Shown here: one piece after another, positions 54,948 through 64,000 of the stretch
Position numbering within the stretch: the stretch's first letter is position 1
How the letters are laid out: each line of letters begins with the position of its first letter
Source of the DNA: Novosphingobium sp. FSW06-99
Lineage (GTDB): Bacteria; Pseudomonadota; Alphaproteobacteria; Sphingomonadales; Sphingomonadaceae
Reading direction: 5' to 3'
DNA length: 64,000 nucleotides
Assembly: GCF_001519065.1 (NCBI RefSeq)
Contig: NZ_KQ954253.1
Location: forward strand, 194,062-258,061
Made by a program: the position numbers and the translations under genes
The notes under the pieces: model-generated
The model's database searches: none
Told to the model about the DNA's origin: nothing
What the model saw: only the letters and a program-made list of their open reading frames with translations

Positions 54948-55088
54948 AATCCGTCTGATCCTTTCGCGCCGGAACGCGAACAAGAGTGGAACAAACGGAC
55001 ATAAGGTCAACTACGGATGCCTCGAAATTGGATCAAGGCCCGCAACGGCGTGTGCTCCGGGGCAAGCGCCTTCGCCGCCCCGGCTAGG

Positions 55089-56378
55089 TCAATCGACGAA
55101 AGGATCGCGCACGAGAATCGTGTCTTCCCGTTCGGGAGACGTCGATACCAACGCCACCGGCGTTTCGATCAGTTCCTGCACGCGCTGGATATATTTGATC
55201 GCCTGCGCAGGCAGATCCGCCCACGAACGCGCACCCGCCGTTGTGCCGTGCCACCCATCCATTTCTTCGTAGATCGGCTCTACCTCCGCCTGGTCGGCGG
55301 CGTGGCTTGGCAGATAATCAAGCACTTTGCCGCGCAGGCGATACCCGGTGCAGATCCGCACTTTGTCAAATCCGTCGAGCACGTCGAGCTTGGTCAACGC
55401 GATCCCGGTCACCCCGGAAATGGCGCAGGACTGCCGCACGAGCACGGCATCGAACCAGCCGCACCGCCGCTTGCGCCCGGTAACCGTGCCAAATTCGTGG
55501 CCGCGCTCGCCCAGTTTCTGACCGGTCGCATCGGTCAGTTCTGTCGGGAACGGACCCGATCCAACCCGCGTGGTATACGCTTTCACGATACCCAGCACGA
55601 AACCGGTTGCCGCCGGGCCAAGGCCGGAACCAGACGCCGCCGTACCGGATACAGTGTTGGACGACGTGACGAACGGATACGTGCCGTGATCGACGTCAAG
55701 CAGGACGCCCTGGGCGCCTTCAAACAGCACCCGTGCACCCGCCTTGCGCACGATCTGCAGACGTTTCCACACGACTTGCGCAAATTGCAGGACAAACGGT
55801 GCGATCTCGCGCAGTTCAGCCACCAGCGCGGCACGATCAACCGGTTGCTGGCCAAATCCCGCGCGCAGCGCATCGTGGTGCGCGCATAGCCGGTCGAGTT
55901 GCGATTCAAGTGCATCGAGATGCGCCAGATCACACACGCGGATCGCGCGCCGTCCCACTTTGTCTTCATAGGCCGGGCCGATCCCGCGCCCGGTCGTGCC
56001 GATCTTGCCGGTACCGGCCGCTGCCTCGCGCAATCCATCGAGATCGCGGTGCAAGGGCAGGATCAGCGGGCAATTGTCGGCGATCGCAAAATTCTCTGCA
56101 TTGATCGTCACGCCTTGCGCGGTCAGCTTTTCCACTTCAGCCTTCAACGCCCAGGGATCGAGCACCACCCCGTTGCCGATGATCGACAGCGTGCCTGTCA
56201 CGATTCCCGATGGCAACAGGCTCAGCTTGTAGACCTGTTCGCCCACCACCAGCGTGTGGCCGGCATTGTGCCCACCCTGAAACCGCACGACCGCATCCGC
56301 GCGGCTGGCCAGCCAGTCGACGATCTTGCCCTTGCCCTCATCGCCCCACTGGGCGCCGATTACGGTAACATTTGCCAT
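55089..56378 (-). CDS. purA: Adenylosuccinate synthetase
   Basis: A 429-aa enzyme, normal length: IMP + aspartate + GTP to adenylosuccinate. It begins [22 protein letters not shown] (GTP site with catalytic Asp) and has [47 protein letters not shown] and CGWFDAV. Single gene with its own upstream region; not linked to neighbours. Confidence 0.97.
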   Translation of the reverse strand: MANVTVIGAQWGDEGKGKIVDWLASRADAVVRFQGGHNAGHTLVVGEQVYKLSLLPSGIVTGTLSIIGNGVVLDPWALKAEVEKLTAQGVTINAENFAIADNCPLILPLHRDLDGLREAAAGTGKIGTTGRGIGPAYEDKVGRRAIRVCDLAHLDALESQLDRLCAHHDALRAGFGQQPVDRAALVAELREIAPFVLQFAQVVWKRLQIVRKAGARVLFEGAQGVLLDVDHGTYPFVTSSNTVSGTAASGSGLGPAATGFVLGIVKAYTTRVGSGPFPTELTDATGQKLGERGHEFGTVTGRKRRCGWFDAVLVRQSCAISGVTGIALTKLDVLDGFDKVRICTGYRLRGKVLDYLPSHAADQAEVEPIYEEMDGWHGTTAGARSWADLPAQAIKYIQRVQELIETPVALVSTSPEREDTILVRDPFVD

Positions 56379-56604
56379 GGATACAATTTTTCCCCTGCCG
56401 GGTGATCCGCGAAACGCCCTTCGACAGGACTCGGCGTTGCGGATAGAACGAACAAGCCGTGGTTGCCCGGCTCGTGACTGCGCGGGGGCGCACTAGGGGG
56501 AGATCAAGCCGCAAGTCAAGACCTGCCACCCGGCGGCCTGCCCTTTCTAACCGACACCGCCATCCGATCACGCTTCCCTTGCGCGTGTGGTTGCGCCAGA
56601 TACT

Positions 56605-57561
56605 ATGTATCCTGCCAGTGCCAAAGGATCACCTGCGTTGCGCAACCCGTTTGTCAGCATGTTGATCACGATTGGCCTGATCTTGGGCAAATGGTTCGAG
56701 ACGCGCGCGCACCAGCGTGCGCTATTGCCGAGCGACAGCATTGCCTTTGGCCCGGACCTGGCGCAGTCGATCGAATTCTGGCCTGCGCACCATACGCTGG
56801 AAGAGACACGCCGCGCTGCCCCGTTGATTGTCTTCATCCACGGTGGCGGCTGGAGCATGGGCACAACGGAAAACGCCACCGGGCATGCAAAGATTGCGCA
56901 TTTCACCGCGCGCGGGCTGGCTTTCGCCACGGTCGGCTATCGATTGGTGCCCGACGTCAGAGTGGAAGATCAGGCCGCCGATCTGGCCCAGGCCCTCGGC
57001 GCGCTGTTCGCAGAGGCTGATCGTCTGGGTGTTGATCGCACCCGGGTCCTGCTGATGGGGCACAGCGCGGGCGCGCATCTTGCCGCGCTGGTCGGTACCG
57101 ATCCCCGTTGGCTGCAATCGGCAGGCCTGTCGTTCGACGCCATTGCCGGGATCATCGCCATCGACGGGGCCGCCTATGCAGTCGGGCAACAGATCCGCGA
57201 GGCCCCGCTGCTGCTGCGGTCGCTCTATCGTCAGGCGTTTGGCAACGAACCCGACCGCCAGCACATCTTGTCCCCCACCAGCCAGGCCACGGCACCCAAT
57301 GTCGCCAACTGGATGCTGCTCTACGTCAACCGGCGCGACGGCATCCGCCAGACCGAAACGCTGACCGCTGCATTGCGCCGCGCAGGCAGCACCGTCGATC
57401 TTGTCGCACTGCCGGGCCGCGGCCTGCTGGGCCACATCGCCAGCAACCGTCGCCTTGGCGATCCGGCATGGCCCGGCACCACCGCTGTCGATCAATGGAT
57501 TGATCGCATCCTGGCCAGTCGCATATCCGTGCCCCGCCTTGCGGCCACCGCGAAAATCTAG
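56605..57561 (+). CDS. HSL/BD-FAE-like alpha/beta hydrolase
   Basis: A 318-aa protein. Oxyanion motif IVFIHGGGWSMG, nucleophile elbow LMGHSAGAHLAAL, and a late GHIASNRR His. A hydrophobic N-terminal segment (PFVSMLITIGLILGKWF) suggests a membrane anchor. Esters of short acyl chains are likely substrates. GTG 56587 is an alternative start. Confidence 0.83.
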   Translation: MYPASAKGSPALRNPFVSMLITIGLILGKWFETRAHQRALLPSDSIAFGPDLAQSIEFWPAHHTLEETRRAAPLIVFIHGGGWSMGTTENATGHAKIAHFTARGLAFATVGYRLVPDVRVEDQAADLAQALGALFAEADRLGVDRTRVLLMGHSAGAHLAALVGTDPRWLQSAGLSFDAIAGIIAIDGAAYAVGQQIREAPLLLRSLYRQAFGNEPDRQHILSPTSQATAPNVANWMLLYVNRRDGIRQTETLTAALRRAGSTVDLVALPGRGLLGHIASNRRLGDPAWPGTTAVDQWIDRILASRISVPRLAATAKI

Positions 57562-57600
57562 GGCACGATGCGTTTAGGCCGTAAACGCATCATGCCCTAG
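57558..57600. terminator. 19-bp hairpin between convergent esterase and merR-like genes
   Basis: CTAGGGCACGATGCGTTTA (57558-57576), loop 57577-57581, and its complement with one mismatch (57582-57600). It covers the esterase stop and the 3' end of the MerR-type gene. A bidirectional terminator is likely; it also looks like a dispersed alphaproteobacterial palindrome. Confidence 0.65.
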
Positions 57601-58001
57601 GTGCCCCGCTCAAACGCGGCGATGATCGGGCATGGTCCGGTCGGGCTGGCCTGGCACTCCACAGCCAGATGTTTCAGCGCGGTGCGTGCTGCCACCAGGT
57701 CTGCGATCTTCGCATCGAGCGCGGCAATCCGCTCACGGGCCAGGGCGCGCACGCGAAGGCGATCTTCGCTGGCATCAAGATCGAGCAATTCGGCAATCTG
57801 ATCCAATGTGAAGCCCGCAGCCTGGGCCGATCTGATGAAGCGCAGCCGACGGATAGCGGTTTTGCCATAGCGCCGGATGCCACCGGACACCCCGCCTCCG
57901 CCCGGCTTGTCCGGCGTTTCGAGCAGGCCGCGCCGTTGATAATAGCGGACAGTTTCAACTCCGACACCGCCTGCTCGTGCCAGTCCCGCGATGGTCGTCA
58001 T
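57597..58001 (-). CDS. MerR-family metal-responsive regulator (two-Cys type)
   Basis: A 134-aa protein. N-terminal winged helix (MTTIAGLARAGGVGVETVRYYQRRGLL), long dimerisation helix (RVRALARERIAALDAKIADLVAA), then a C-terminal loop VECQASPTGPCPI carrying two Cys. The classic mercury Cys82-type residue near the dimer helix is replaced (DLDASEDR), so Hg specificity is not assured; copper is likely from context. Divergent from copA. Confidence 0.8.
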   Translation of the reverse strand: MTTIAGLARAGGVGVETVRYYQRRGLLETPDKPGGGGVSGGIRRYGKTAIRRLRFIRSAQAAGFTLDQIAELLDLDASEDRLRVRALARERIAALDAKIADLVAARTALKHLAVECQASPTGPCPIIAAFERGT

Positions 58002-58009
58002 TTCGGCGC

Positions 58010-58041
58010 TTGACCCCGTACCATGGTACGGATGTTATAAC
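58010..58041 (+). promoter_or_regulatory. MerR-type promoter of copA
   Basis: The -35 TTGACC (58010-58015) and -10 TATAAC (58036-58041) are separated by 20 bp, the long spacer typical of MerR-activated promoters. The spacer holds a perfect 16-bp palindrome CCGTACCATGGTACGG (58016-58031), close to the mer operator consensus CCGTAC-N4-GTACGG. Confidence 0.9.
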
Positions 58042-58106
58042 GCCTCGGTCCGATCAGATCAAACTGTCAATCGGCCGAACCAACAAACAGGCAGAAACCC
58101 CTATCC

Positions 58107-59813
58107 ATGACAAACCGCACCTTCAGCCGACGTGCAGTGCTTCGCTCCGGCCTGACGCTTGGCGGCGCAGCAGGGTTGACCGCGTGTCTGCCTGGCTGGG
58201 CACAGCCGGTTTCGCGGGGGTTCACCAGTCCCGATCGGGCCGCATCGGACGACGACATCGTGCTGCACATTGCCCGACAGACGATGATCATCGATGGTCG
58301 CGCCACGCACGCGATCGGCATGAACGGCAGCGTGCCCGGCCCGCTGGTCCGCCTGAAAGAGGGGCGTACCGCGCGCATGCATGTGGTCAACACGCTGAGC
58401 GAAGACAGTTCGATCCATTGGCACGGGCTGTTGGTCCCGGCGCTGATGGACGGGGTGCCCGGTCTGTCGTTTCCCGGCATCGCCCCAGGCCAGAGTTTCA
58501 CCGCCGAATTTCCGGTGCGGCAGAACGGCACGTTCTGGTATCACAGCCATTCCGGCCTGCAGGAACAATCCGGTCTTTACGGGCCGATCGTCATCGACCC
58601 GGCCGAACCCGATCCCGTCGGGTATGACCGCGAACACGTCATCGTGCTGTCGGACCACAGCCCTGCCGATCCACACACGATATTTCGCCGACTGAAACTG
58701 GGTGATGGCTATTACGATTTCCAGAAGCAGACACTGGCCGGCCTGATCGCGGGACACGATCAAACCCTGGAGGAACGGATCAGGTGGGGCGGCATGCGCA
58801 TGTCGCCGACCGACATCGCCGATGCCACCGCCGCCACTTACACCTATCTCGTCAACGGCCATGGCCCGCACGACAACTGGACGGCGCTGTTCGTGCCGGG
58901 CGAGCGGGTACGGCTGCGCATCATCAATGCCTCGTCGATGACCACGTTCAACGTGCGCCTGCCAGACCTGCCGGTGACGATTGTCCAGGCCGACGGGCAG
59001 AATGTCAGACCGGTCGAAACCGATGAGTTCCAGATCGGCATTGCCGAGACCTATGATCTGATCGTGACGCCCGCCGATCGCGCCTACACGCTGGTCGCCG
59101 AAAGCGTCGACCGTTCGGGCATGGCGCGCGCCACCCTGGCGCCGCGCGCCGGGATGGTCGCCCCTTTGCCACCGCTGCGCAGGCGCCCACTGGCGACAAT
59201 GAAGGATATGGGCATGGATATGCCCGGCATGTCCGACGCCATGGGCAAGTCGGCCATGGTCATGACCATGCGCGATTTTTCGCACGCCGCCGGGGTCGCG
59301 CGAAATCCCGGTGTGCAAACGATCAACCCGATGCCGGTCGATCGCACCGACTATCCGGGACAAGGCCTCGACAATGTCGGCCATCGCGTGCTTACCTATC
59401 GCCAGTTGGTCGCGCTGCAGCCAAACCCGGATCGGCGCGCGCCGACACGCGCGCTGACCATCCATCTCACCGGCAACATGGCCCGCTTCATGTGGTCGTT
59501 CGACGGCGTGAAGATGTCGGATGCGATGGCTCCCTTCCCGTTTCGCCTGGGCGAGCGTGTGCGCGTGAAGCTCGTCAACGACACGATGATGGCGCATCCC
59601 ATCCATCTTCACGGCCACTACTTCGAACTTGTCACCGGGCAGGGCGATCACGCCCCGCGAAAACACACCGTCATTGTCCAGCCGGGCGGGACGGTCACCT
59701 GGGATTTCACCGCCGACAATCCCGGAGATTGGGCGTTCCACTGCCACCTGCTGTACCACATGCATGCCGGCATGATGCGCACGTTCAGCGTTCGCGAGGG
59801 GGATCGCGCGTGA
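58107..59813 (+). CDS. copA: Periplasmic multicopper oxidase, copper resistance
   Basis: A 568-aa protein with a Tat signal peptide (TNRTFSRRAVLRSG). Copper ligands: HWHG, FWYHSHSG, HPIHLHGHYF and HCHLLYHMHAGM. A Met-rich stretch (MKDMGMDMPGMSDAMG) around residues 365-380 probably binds Cu(I). It oxidises cuprous ion in the periplasm. Followed by copB with a GTGA overlap, so coupled. Confidence 0.95.
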   Translation: MTNRTFSRRAVLRSGLTLGGAAGLTACLPGWAQPVSRGFTSPDRAASDDDIVLHIARQTMIIDGRATHAIGMNGSVPGPLVRLKEGRTARMHVVNTLSEDSSIHWHGLLVPALMDGVPGLSFPGIAPGQSFTAEFPVRQNGTFWYHSHSGLQEQSGLYGPIVIDPAEPDPVGYDREHVIVLSDHSPADPHTIFRRLKLGDGYYDFQKQTLAGLIAGHDQTLEERIRWGGMRMSPTDIADATAATYTYLVNGHGPHDNWTALFVPGERVRLRIINASSMTTFNVRLPDLPVTIVQADGQNVRPVETDEFQIGIAETYDLIVTPADRAYTLVAESVDRSGMARATLAPRAGMVAPLPPLRRRPLATMKDMGMDMPGMSDAMGKSAMVMTMRDFSHAAGVARNPGVQTINPMPVDRTDYPGQGLDNVGHRVLTYRQLVALQPNPDRRAPTRALTIHLTGNMARFMWSFDGVKMSDAMAPFPFRLGERVRVKLVNDTMMAHPIHLHGHYFELVTGQGDHAPRKHTVIVQPGGTVTWDFTADNPGDWAFHCHLLYHMHAGMMRTFSVREGDRA

Positions 59814-60661
59814 GGCACTTGCGCGCAACGATGCTTGGCGTGGCCCTGCTGGCGTCGGCGCCGGACATCGCCCAGGGACAGGCCATGCCCGGCATGACCA
59901 TGGGCAATGCACCCTCGCCCGCGGGCGATGCAGCGCCCCCGCCGGTTCCGGATGACCACTACGCCGACCGGCAATACCCCGCTGCGGCGATCGATGCCGC
60001 CTATCGCCGGATGATGCAGGAACAGGGCGGGCAGACATTCTATCAGGTCTCTGCGAATCTCGCCGAATATCAGGCTAGCCGGGATCACGATGGCTATCGC
60101 TGGGACGCAGAGGCGTGGCTCGGCGGCGATATCAACCGTGCCGAACTGCGCAGCGAAGGCACCGGCACGATCGATCAGGGCACCGAGAATGCCGAAGTTC
60201 AGGCGCTCTACAGCCGGGCGATCGGTCCCTGGTTCAATCTCGAGGCAGGCGTGCGGCAGGATATCACGCCAAAGCCCGCCCGAACTTATGCCACCATCGG
60301 CATCGAGGGTCTGGCACCCTATATGGCCCAGACCGAAGCGCGGCTGTTCGTTTCGACCCGTGGCGAAGTGCTCGCCCGGCTGGAGGGATGGTATGATCAA
60401 CGCGTGACACAGCGTATCGTGCTGCAACCGCGTGTCGAACTGAACTTTTCGGCGCAGGACACGCCCCGCCGCCGCATCGGCAGCGGGCTCTATGATGCCG
60501 AGCTGGGCCTGCGCCTGCGCTACGAGATCACCCGCCGGTTCGCGCCCTACGTGGGTATCTCTTACGAAGCGCAAACCGGGCGCACCGCCGACTATACCCG
60601 CGCCGCAGGCAAGGACCCGACCAGCACCAGCTTTGTCGCGGGTGCGCGGTTCTGGTTCTGA
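59810..60661 (+). CDS. copB: Copper resistance outer-membrane protein B
   Basis: A 283-aa protein starting GTG 59810, overlapping the copA stop. A signal peptide is followed by a short Met-rich segment (MPGMTMGNAP), then a beta-barrel-type body (VEAEAWLGGDINRAE-like, RYEITRRFAPYVGISY, FVAGARFWF end). Terminal Phe is typical of outer-membrane proteins. Works with CopA. Confidence 0.93.
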   Translation: MRHLRATMLGVALLASAPDIAQGQAMPGMTMGNAPSPAGDAAPPPVPDDHYADRQYPAAAIDAAYRRMMQEQGGQTFYQVSANLAEYQASRDHDGYRWDAEAWLGGDINRAELRSEGTGTIDQGTENAEVQALYSRAIGPWFNLEAGVRQDITPKPARTYATIGIEGLAPYMAQTEARLFVSTRGEVLARLEGWYDQRVTQRIVLQPRVELNFSAQDTPRRRIGSGLYDAELGLRLRYEITRRFAPYVGISYEAQTGRTADYTRAAGKDPTSTSFVAGARFWF

Positions 60662-60734
60662 ACCAGGAGGCGGCCAGAACTGCGCACCCAACGCCGTTGC
60701 GCAGCCAACGCCGCATCGCCTATCGCTGTCGATC

Positions 60735-61892
60735 GTGACCCTGCCCCAGCTCAGCCTGCCCGCGGCCCGCCGCATCGCCCTTGCCGCGCAGGGATTCGAC
60801 CAGCCGCATCCCGCCAGCCCCAATCAGGGTCATCTGCGCCGCACCCTGGCCAGGACCCAGTTGTTCCAGATCGACAGCGTCAACGTGCTGGCCCGCGCGC
60901 ACTATCTGCCCGCCTATGCACGGCTGGGCGGGTATTCGCGCACCTTGCTGGATCGGGCCGCCTGGGCGCGCAAGTCGGAACGACGGCTGTTCGAATATTG
61001 GGCGCACGAGGCTTCGCTGCTGCCGCTCGACCTGCAACCCCTGCTGCGATGGCGCATGGCCCGCGCCGATCGTGGCGAAGCCGGCTGGTCGGCCTTGCGT
61101 GTCTTTGCGGGCGAGCGCCGTGCCGAGGCAGAGGCGCTGCTCGGCCGCATTCGCGACAACGGCCCGCTGGCGGCGTCGGACTGCAACGATGGGCGCAGTC
61201 GTCCTGGCTGGTGGGAATGGGGCGACAGCAAGCAGATGCTGGAATGGCTGTTCTGGGCGGGGCACCTGACCACGCAGACGCGCCGCAACAGCTTTGAACG
61301 GGTCTATGACCTGCCCGAGCGGGTGATCCCCGCCGCCATTCTCGATCTGCCCAGACCGAGCGATGCCGATGCCTTTCGCGCGCTGGTGCTGCGTTCGGCC
61401 CAAGCCCTGGGCATCGCCACCGCGTCAGATCTGCGCGACTATTTCCGGCTGGGCGTCACCGAAACGCGCGTGGCCATCGACCGGCTGGTTGACGAAGGCG
61501 CGCTGGTGCCGGTGCAGGTCGAAGGCTGGAAACAGCCCGCCTATCTGGACCCTGCCGCGCGCCGTCCGCGCCGGATCGAGGCGCAGGCGCTGCTCGCGCC
61601 GTTCGACCCGCTGATCTGGGAACGCGACCGCACCGAGCGCCTGTTCGGATTTCGCTATCGCATCGAAATCTATGTCCCCGCCGAAAAGCGCGTACACGGC
61701 TATTACGTCCTGCCGCTGCTGGTCGGGGATCGGATCGTGGCCCGGGTCGACCTCAAGGCCGACCGGGCGAATCGCCGATTGCTGGTCCAGTCCCGTCATC
61801 TGGAACCCGGCGCGCCGCCCCACACCGACAGCCGGCTGGACCAGGAATTGCATCGCATGGCCGCTTGGCTGGATCTGGAAACCGTGGCCTGA
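60735..61892 (+). CDS. YcaQ/AlkZ-like winged-helix DNA glycosylase
   Basis: A 385-aa protein of the HTH_42 family. Catalytic QxD-type motif in LFQIDSVNVLARAHYLPAYARLG and further TRRNSFERVYDLPERVIP, FRLGVTETRVAIDRLVDEG. YcaQ enzymes excise alkylated bases and unhook interstrand crosslinks. A GTG at 60735 is chosen as start because the frame before it is not family-like. Confidence 0.78.
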   Translation: MTLPQLSLPAARRIALAAQGFDQPHPASPNQGHLRRTLARTQLFQIDSVNVLARAHYLPAYARLGGYSRTLLDRAAWARKSERRLFEYWAHEASLLPLDLQPLLRWRMARADRGEAGWSALRVFAGERRAEAEALLGRIRDNGPLAASDCNDGRSRPGWWEWGDSKQMLEWLFWAGHLTTQTRRNSFERVYDLPERVIPAAILDLPRPSDADAFRALVLRSAQALGIATASDLRDYFRLGVTETRVAIDRLVDEGALVPVQVEGWKQPAYLDPAARRPRRIEAQALLAPFDPLIWERDRTERLFGFRYRIEIYVPAEKRVHGYYVLPLLVGDRIVARVDLKADRANRRLLVQSRHLEPGAPPHTDSRLDQELHRMAAWLDLETVA

Positions 61893-61924
61893 ACACGCAT
61901 CGGCCGGGCCGTCAGCCTGTTTAT

Positions 61925-61936
61925 GATAGCGCTACC
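61925..61936. promoter_or_regulatory. Possible LacI-family operator upstream of transketolase
   Basis: GATAGCGCTACC resembles the GnTAGCGCTAnC palindromes bound by LacI-family sugar regulators. It lies 72 bp before the transketolase ATG. Confidence 0.4.
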
Positions 61937-62007
61937 TTTTTCAATCTGCTACGAGCCGCCGCGAATGACGGGCAAACGGCGCGCACCGCCGCGCCAACGG
62001 GGGAATC

Positions 62008-63990
62008 ATGGATCGTCTGGAACTTGCGCCGATGGCCACGCTGTTGCGCGTGCTGTGCGCCGATATGGTCGAAGCGGCGGGATCGGGCCATCCCGGCATG
62101 CCGATGGGTATGGCCGATGTCGCCACCGTGCTATTTGCCAATCATCTCAAATTCGATCCGCGCCACCCCGAATGGATCGCGCGCGACCGCTTCGTGCTGT
62201 CCAGCGGGCACGGTTCCGCGCTGGCCTATGCCGTGTTGCATCTGATCGGCGTGCCGTCGATCACGCTTGACCAGTGCCAGGCCTTGCGCCGCAAGGGCAG
62301 CCTGACCCCCGGTCACCCGGAATTCGGCCATACGCCGGGGATCGAATGCACCACCGGCCCACTCGGCCAGGGGCTGGCCACGGCGGTCGGCATGGCGATC
62401 GCCGGGCGCAAGCTGGCGCACGAATTGGGCGAGCCGATCGCCGGGCACCGCGTGTTCGTGATGGCGGGCGATGGCTGCATGATGGAAGGCATCAGCCACG
62501 AGGCTGGTGCGCTGGCAGGCCATCTCGGGCTCGACAATCTGGTCGTGCTGTTCGACGACAACGGCATTTCGATCGACGGGCCGGTGTCGCTGTCCACATC
62601 GGAAGCGGTGCTCGACCGCTTTGCCGCCTATGGCTGGGACACCCTGGCGATCGATGGCCACGATATCGATGCCATCGACCGCGCGCTCGGCCAGGCACAG
62701 ACCAACGCACGCCCGACGCTGATTGCCTGCCGCACGCAGATCGGGCGTGGCGCACCCGACAAGGCTGGTCAGGCGGGCATCCACGGCTCGCCGCTTGGCG
62801 CGGCCGAAATCGCAGGTATGCGCGCCGGGCTCGACTGGCCGCACACCCCGTTCGACTTGCCGCCCGCGATCCGCCAGCGCTGGCTGTCAGTCGGCCATCG
62901 CGGCGCCCTGGCGCGGGACGTGTGGCACGGCTTGCTTTTGCAAAGCGAGGCCGCCGTGGGTGACCGCGTGACGGCAATCGAACTGCGCCACCTGCCCCGC
63001 GTTCCGGCGGCCACCATCGACGCGGTGCGCGCCCGGGCCGTGGCAACCACCGCACCACAGGCAACACGCGTCAGTTCCAAGGCCGCGCTCGAACTGCTGG
63101 TCGCCGATTGCCCGTGGCTGCTGGGCGGATCGGCCGATCTCAGCGGTTCGAACGGTACGCGCGTCGGCACGCATCGCGACGTCACGCGGGCCGACCCCGG
63201 CGGCACGTATCTGCGCTATGGCATTCGCGAACATGCCATGGCCGCGGCGATGAACGGCATCGCGCTGTCCGGCGCCTATGTCCCCTATGGCGGCACGTTC
63301 CTGGTGTTCAGCGATTACAGCCGCCCGGCGATCCGGCTGGCCGCGCTGATGCGGCTGCGCGTCATTCATGTGTTGACGCATGATTCGATCGCGCTGGGTG
63401 AAGACGGGCCGACTCATCAGCCGATCGAACACCTTGCCAGTCTGCGGCTGATCCCCGGCTTGCGCGTGTTTCGCCCCGCCGATGCGGTCGAAGTGGCCGA
63501 ATGCTGGGAACTGGCACTGCGCCACGATGGCCCCTCGGTGTTCGCGCTGTCGCGGCAGGACCTGCCGCTGCTGCGCCACGACACGGCCGAAAATCGCAGC
63601 GCCACCGGCGCCTATACGCTGACCGACCCGGCGCAGGAACGCGCCGTCACACTGATCGCAACCGGATCGGAAGTGCATCTGGCGCTGGCTGCGTGCGATG
63701 CCTTGCAGGATCTGGGGATCGTCGCCGGGGTCATTTCCGCGCCGTGCCTAGAACTGCTGGCCGAACAGGATGCCGCCGCGATCGACCGCCTGTTGCAACG
63801 CCGGACCAGCCTGTGCGTATCGATCGAGGCGGGATCGACCGGGCCCTGGCGCGCGATCACTGGGCTCGACGGTCTGACGTTGGGGATCGACAGCTTTGGC
63901 GAATCCGCCTCGGGCCCCGAACTGTTCGACCATTTCGGGCTCACCCCCCAAACCATCGCCCGGCGCATCGCCGATCATCTTGCCCGCTGA
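62008..63990 (+). CDS. tkt: Transketolase
   Basis: A 660-aa ThDP enzyme that transfers ketol groups between pentose and other sugar phosphates. The N-terminus DRLELAPMATLLRVLCADMVEAAGSGHPG is the family signature; AGDGCMMEGISHEA carries the ThDP-Mg motif and HDSIALGEDGPTHQP lies in the second domain. It supplies xylulose 5-phosphate for phosphoketolase and the pentose pathway. A GGGGGAA site precedes it. The window ends 10 bp after the stop. Confidence 0.95.
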   Translation: MDRLELAPMATLLRVLCADMVEAAGSGHPGMPMGMADVATVLFANHLKFDPRHPEWIARDRFVLSSGHGSALAYAVLHLIGVPSITLDQCQALRRKGSLTPGHPEFGHTPGIECTTGPLGQGLATAVGMAIAGRKLAHELGEPIAGHRVFVMAGDGCMMEGISHEAGALAGHLGLDNLVVLFDDNGISIDGPVSLSTSEAVLDRFAAYGWDTLAIDGHDIDAIDRALGQAQTNARPTLIACRTQIGRGAPDKAGQAGIHGSPLGAAEIAGMRAGLDWPHTPFDLPPAIRQRWLSVGHRGALARDVWHGLLLQSEAAVGDRVTAIELRHLPRVPAATIDAVRARAVATTAPQATRVSSKAALELLVADCPWLLGGSADLSGSNGTRVGTHRDVTRADPGGTYLRYGIREHAMAAAMNGIALSGAYVPYGGTFLVFSDYSRPAIRLAALMRLRVIHVLTHDSIALGEDGPTHQPIEHLASLRLIPGLRVFRPADAVEVAECWELALRHDGPSVFALSRQDLPLLRHDTAENRSATGAYTLTDPAQERAVTLIATGSEVHLALAACDALQDLGIVAGVISAPCLELLAEQDAAAIDRLLQRRTSLCVSIEAGSTGPWRAITGLDGLTLGIDSFGESASGPELFDHFGLTPQTIARRIADHLAR

Positions 63991-64000
63991 GGGAGCGTAG

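Noticed and set aside
1..64000. CRISPR arrays
   Set aside because: No regularly spaced direct repeats with spacers were seen on reading the window.

Overview
The window is GC-rich DNA from an alphaproteobacterium, most likely a sphingomonad (Sphingomonadales). This placement is inferred from a LOV-HTH protein very like EL222 of Erythrobacter, a TonB-dependent receptor, CopAB, and the codon use of the proteins. No rRNA and no CRISPR array is present.

Region 1 (1-26.1 kb) is a stress and central-carbon island. After a TonB-dependent receptor (partial) and a secreted alpha/beta hydrolase come two GH130 mannoside phosphorylase/hydrolase genes, a glycosyltransferase fused to an alpha/alpha-toroid domain, and a phosphomannomutase-like HAD protein. 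Next come a flavodoxin-fold quinone reductase, phosphoketolase (xfp), a phosphatase of the phosphoglycerate mutase family, and a tightly coupled operon (ABC ATPase, HlyD adaptor, FtsX-type permease, NodT outer-membrane factor, P-type proton ATPase). An oleate-hydratase-like flavoprotein, a triple-BON protein, a release-factor-like protein, acetate kinase and an AI-2E permease follow. Eight copies of one 16-bp motif (consensus GTAcaTTCCGatcCTG) lie in the intergenic regions, nearly always oriented toward the gene behind them. They suggest a single regulon. Phosphoketolase and acetate kinase together give ATP from sugar phosphates without respiration.

Region 2 (26.2-28.4 kb) is a membrane CHASE4-like/GGDEF/EAL protein. 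Region 3 (28.46-50.41 kb) is a podovirus-like prophage morphogenesis cassette: S24-type repressor with palindromic operators, terminase, portal, scaffold, capsid, tail-tube-like proteins, internal virion proteins, endolysin, holin, a beta-helix fibre and spanins. No integrase, replication or recombination gene is visible. It contains a tail gene split between two frames and an HNH gene with an in-frame stop. It ends next to a tRNA-Leu(UAA) gene interrupted by a 243-nt group I intron.

Region 4 (50.9-64 kb) holds a divergent light-response pair (LOV-HTH regulator; folE plus a renalase-like flavoprotein), a ModE-like regulator, a receiver-MarR fusion, purA, an esterase, a MerR regulator with a mer-type operator driving copAB, a YcaQ-type DNA glycosylase and transketolase. 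Start sites, motifs and hairpins below were read by eye. Family names come from recognised motifs, not from a database search.
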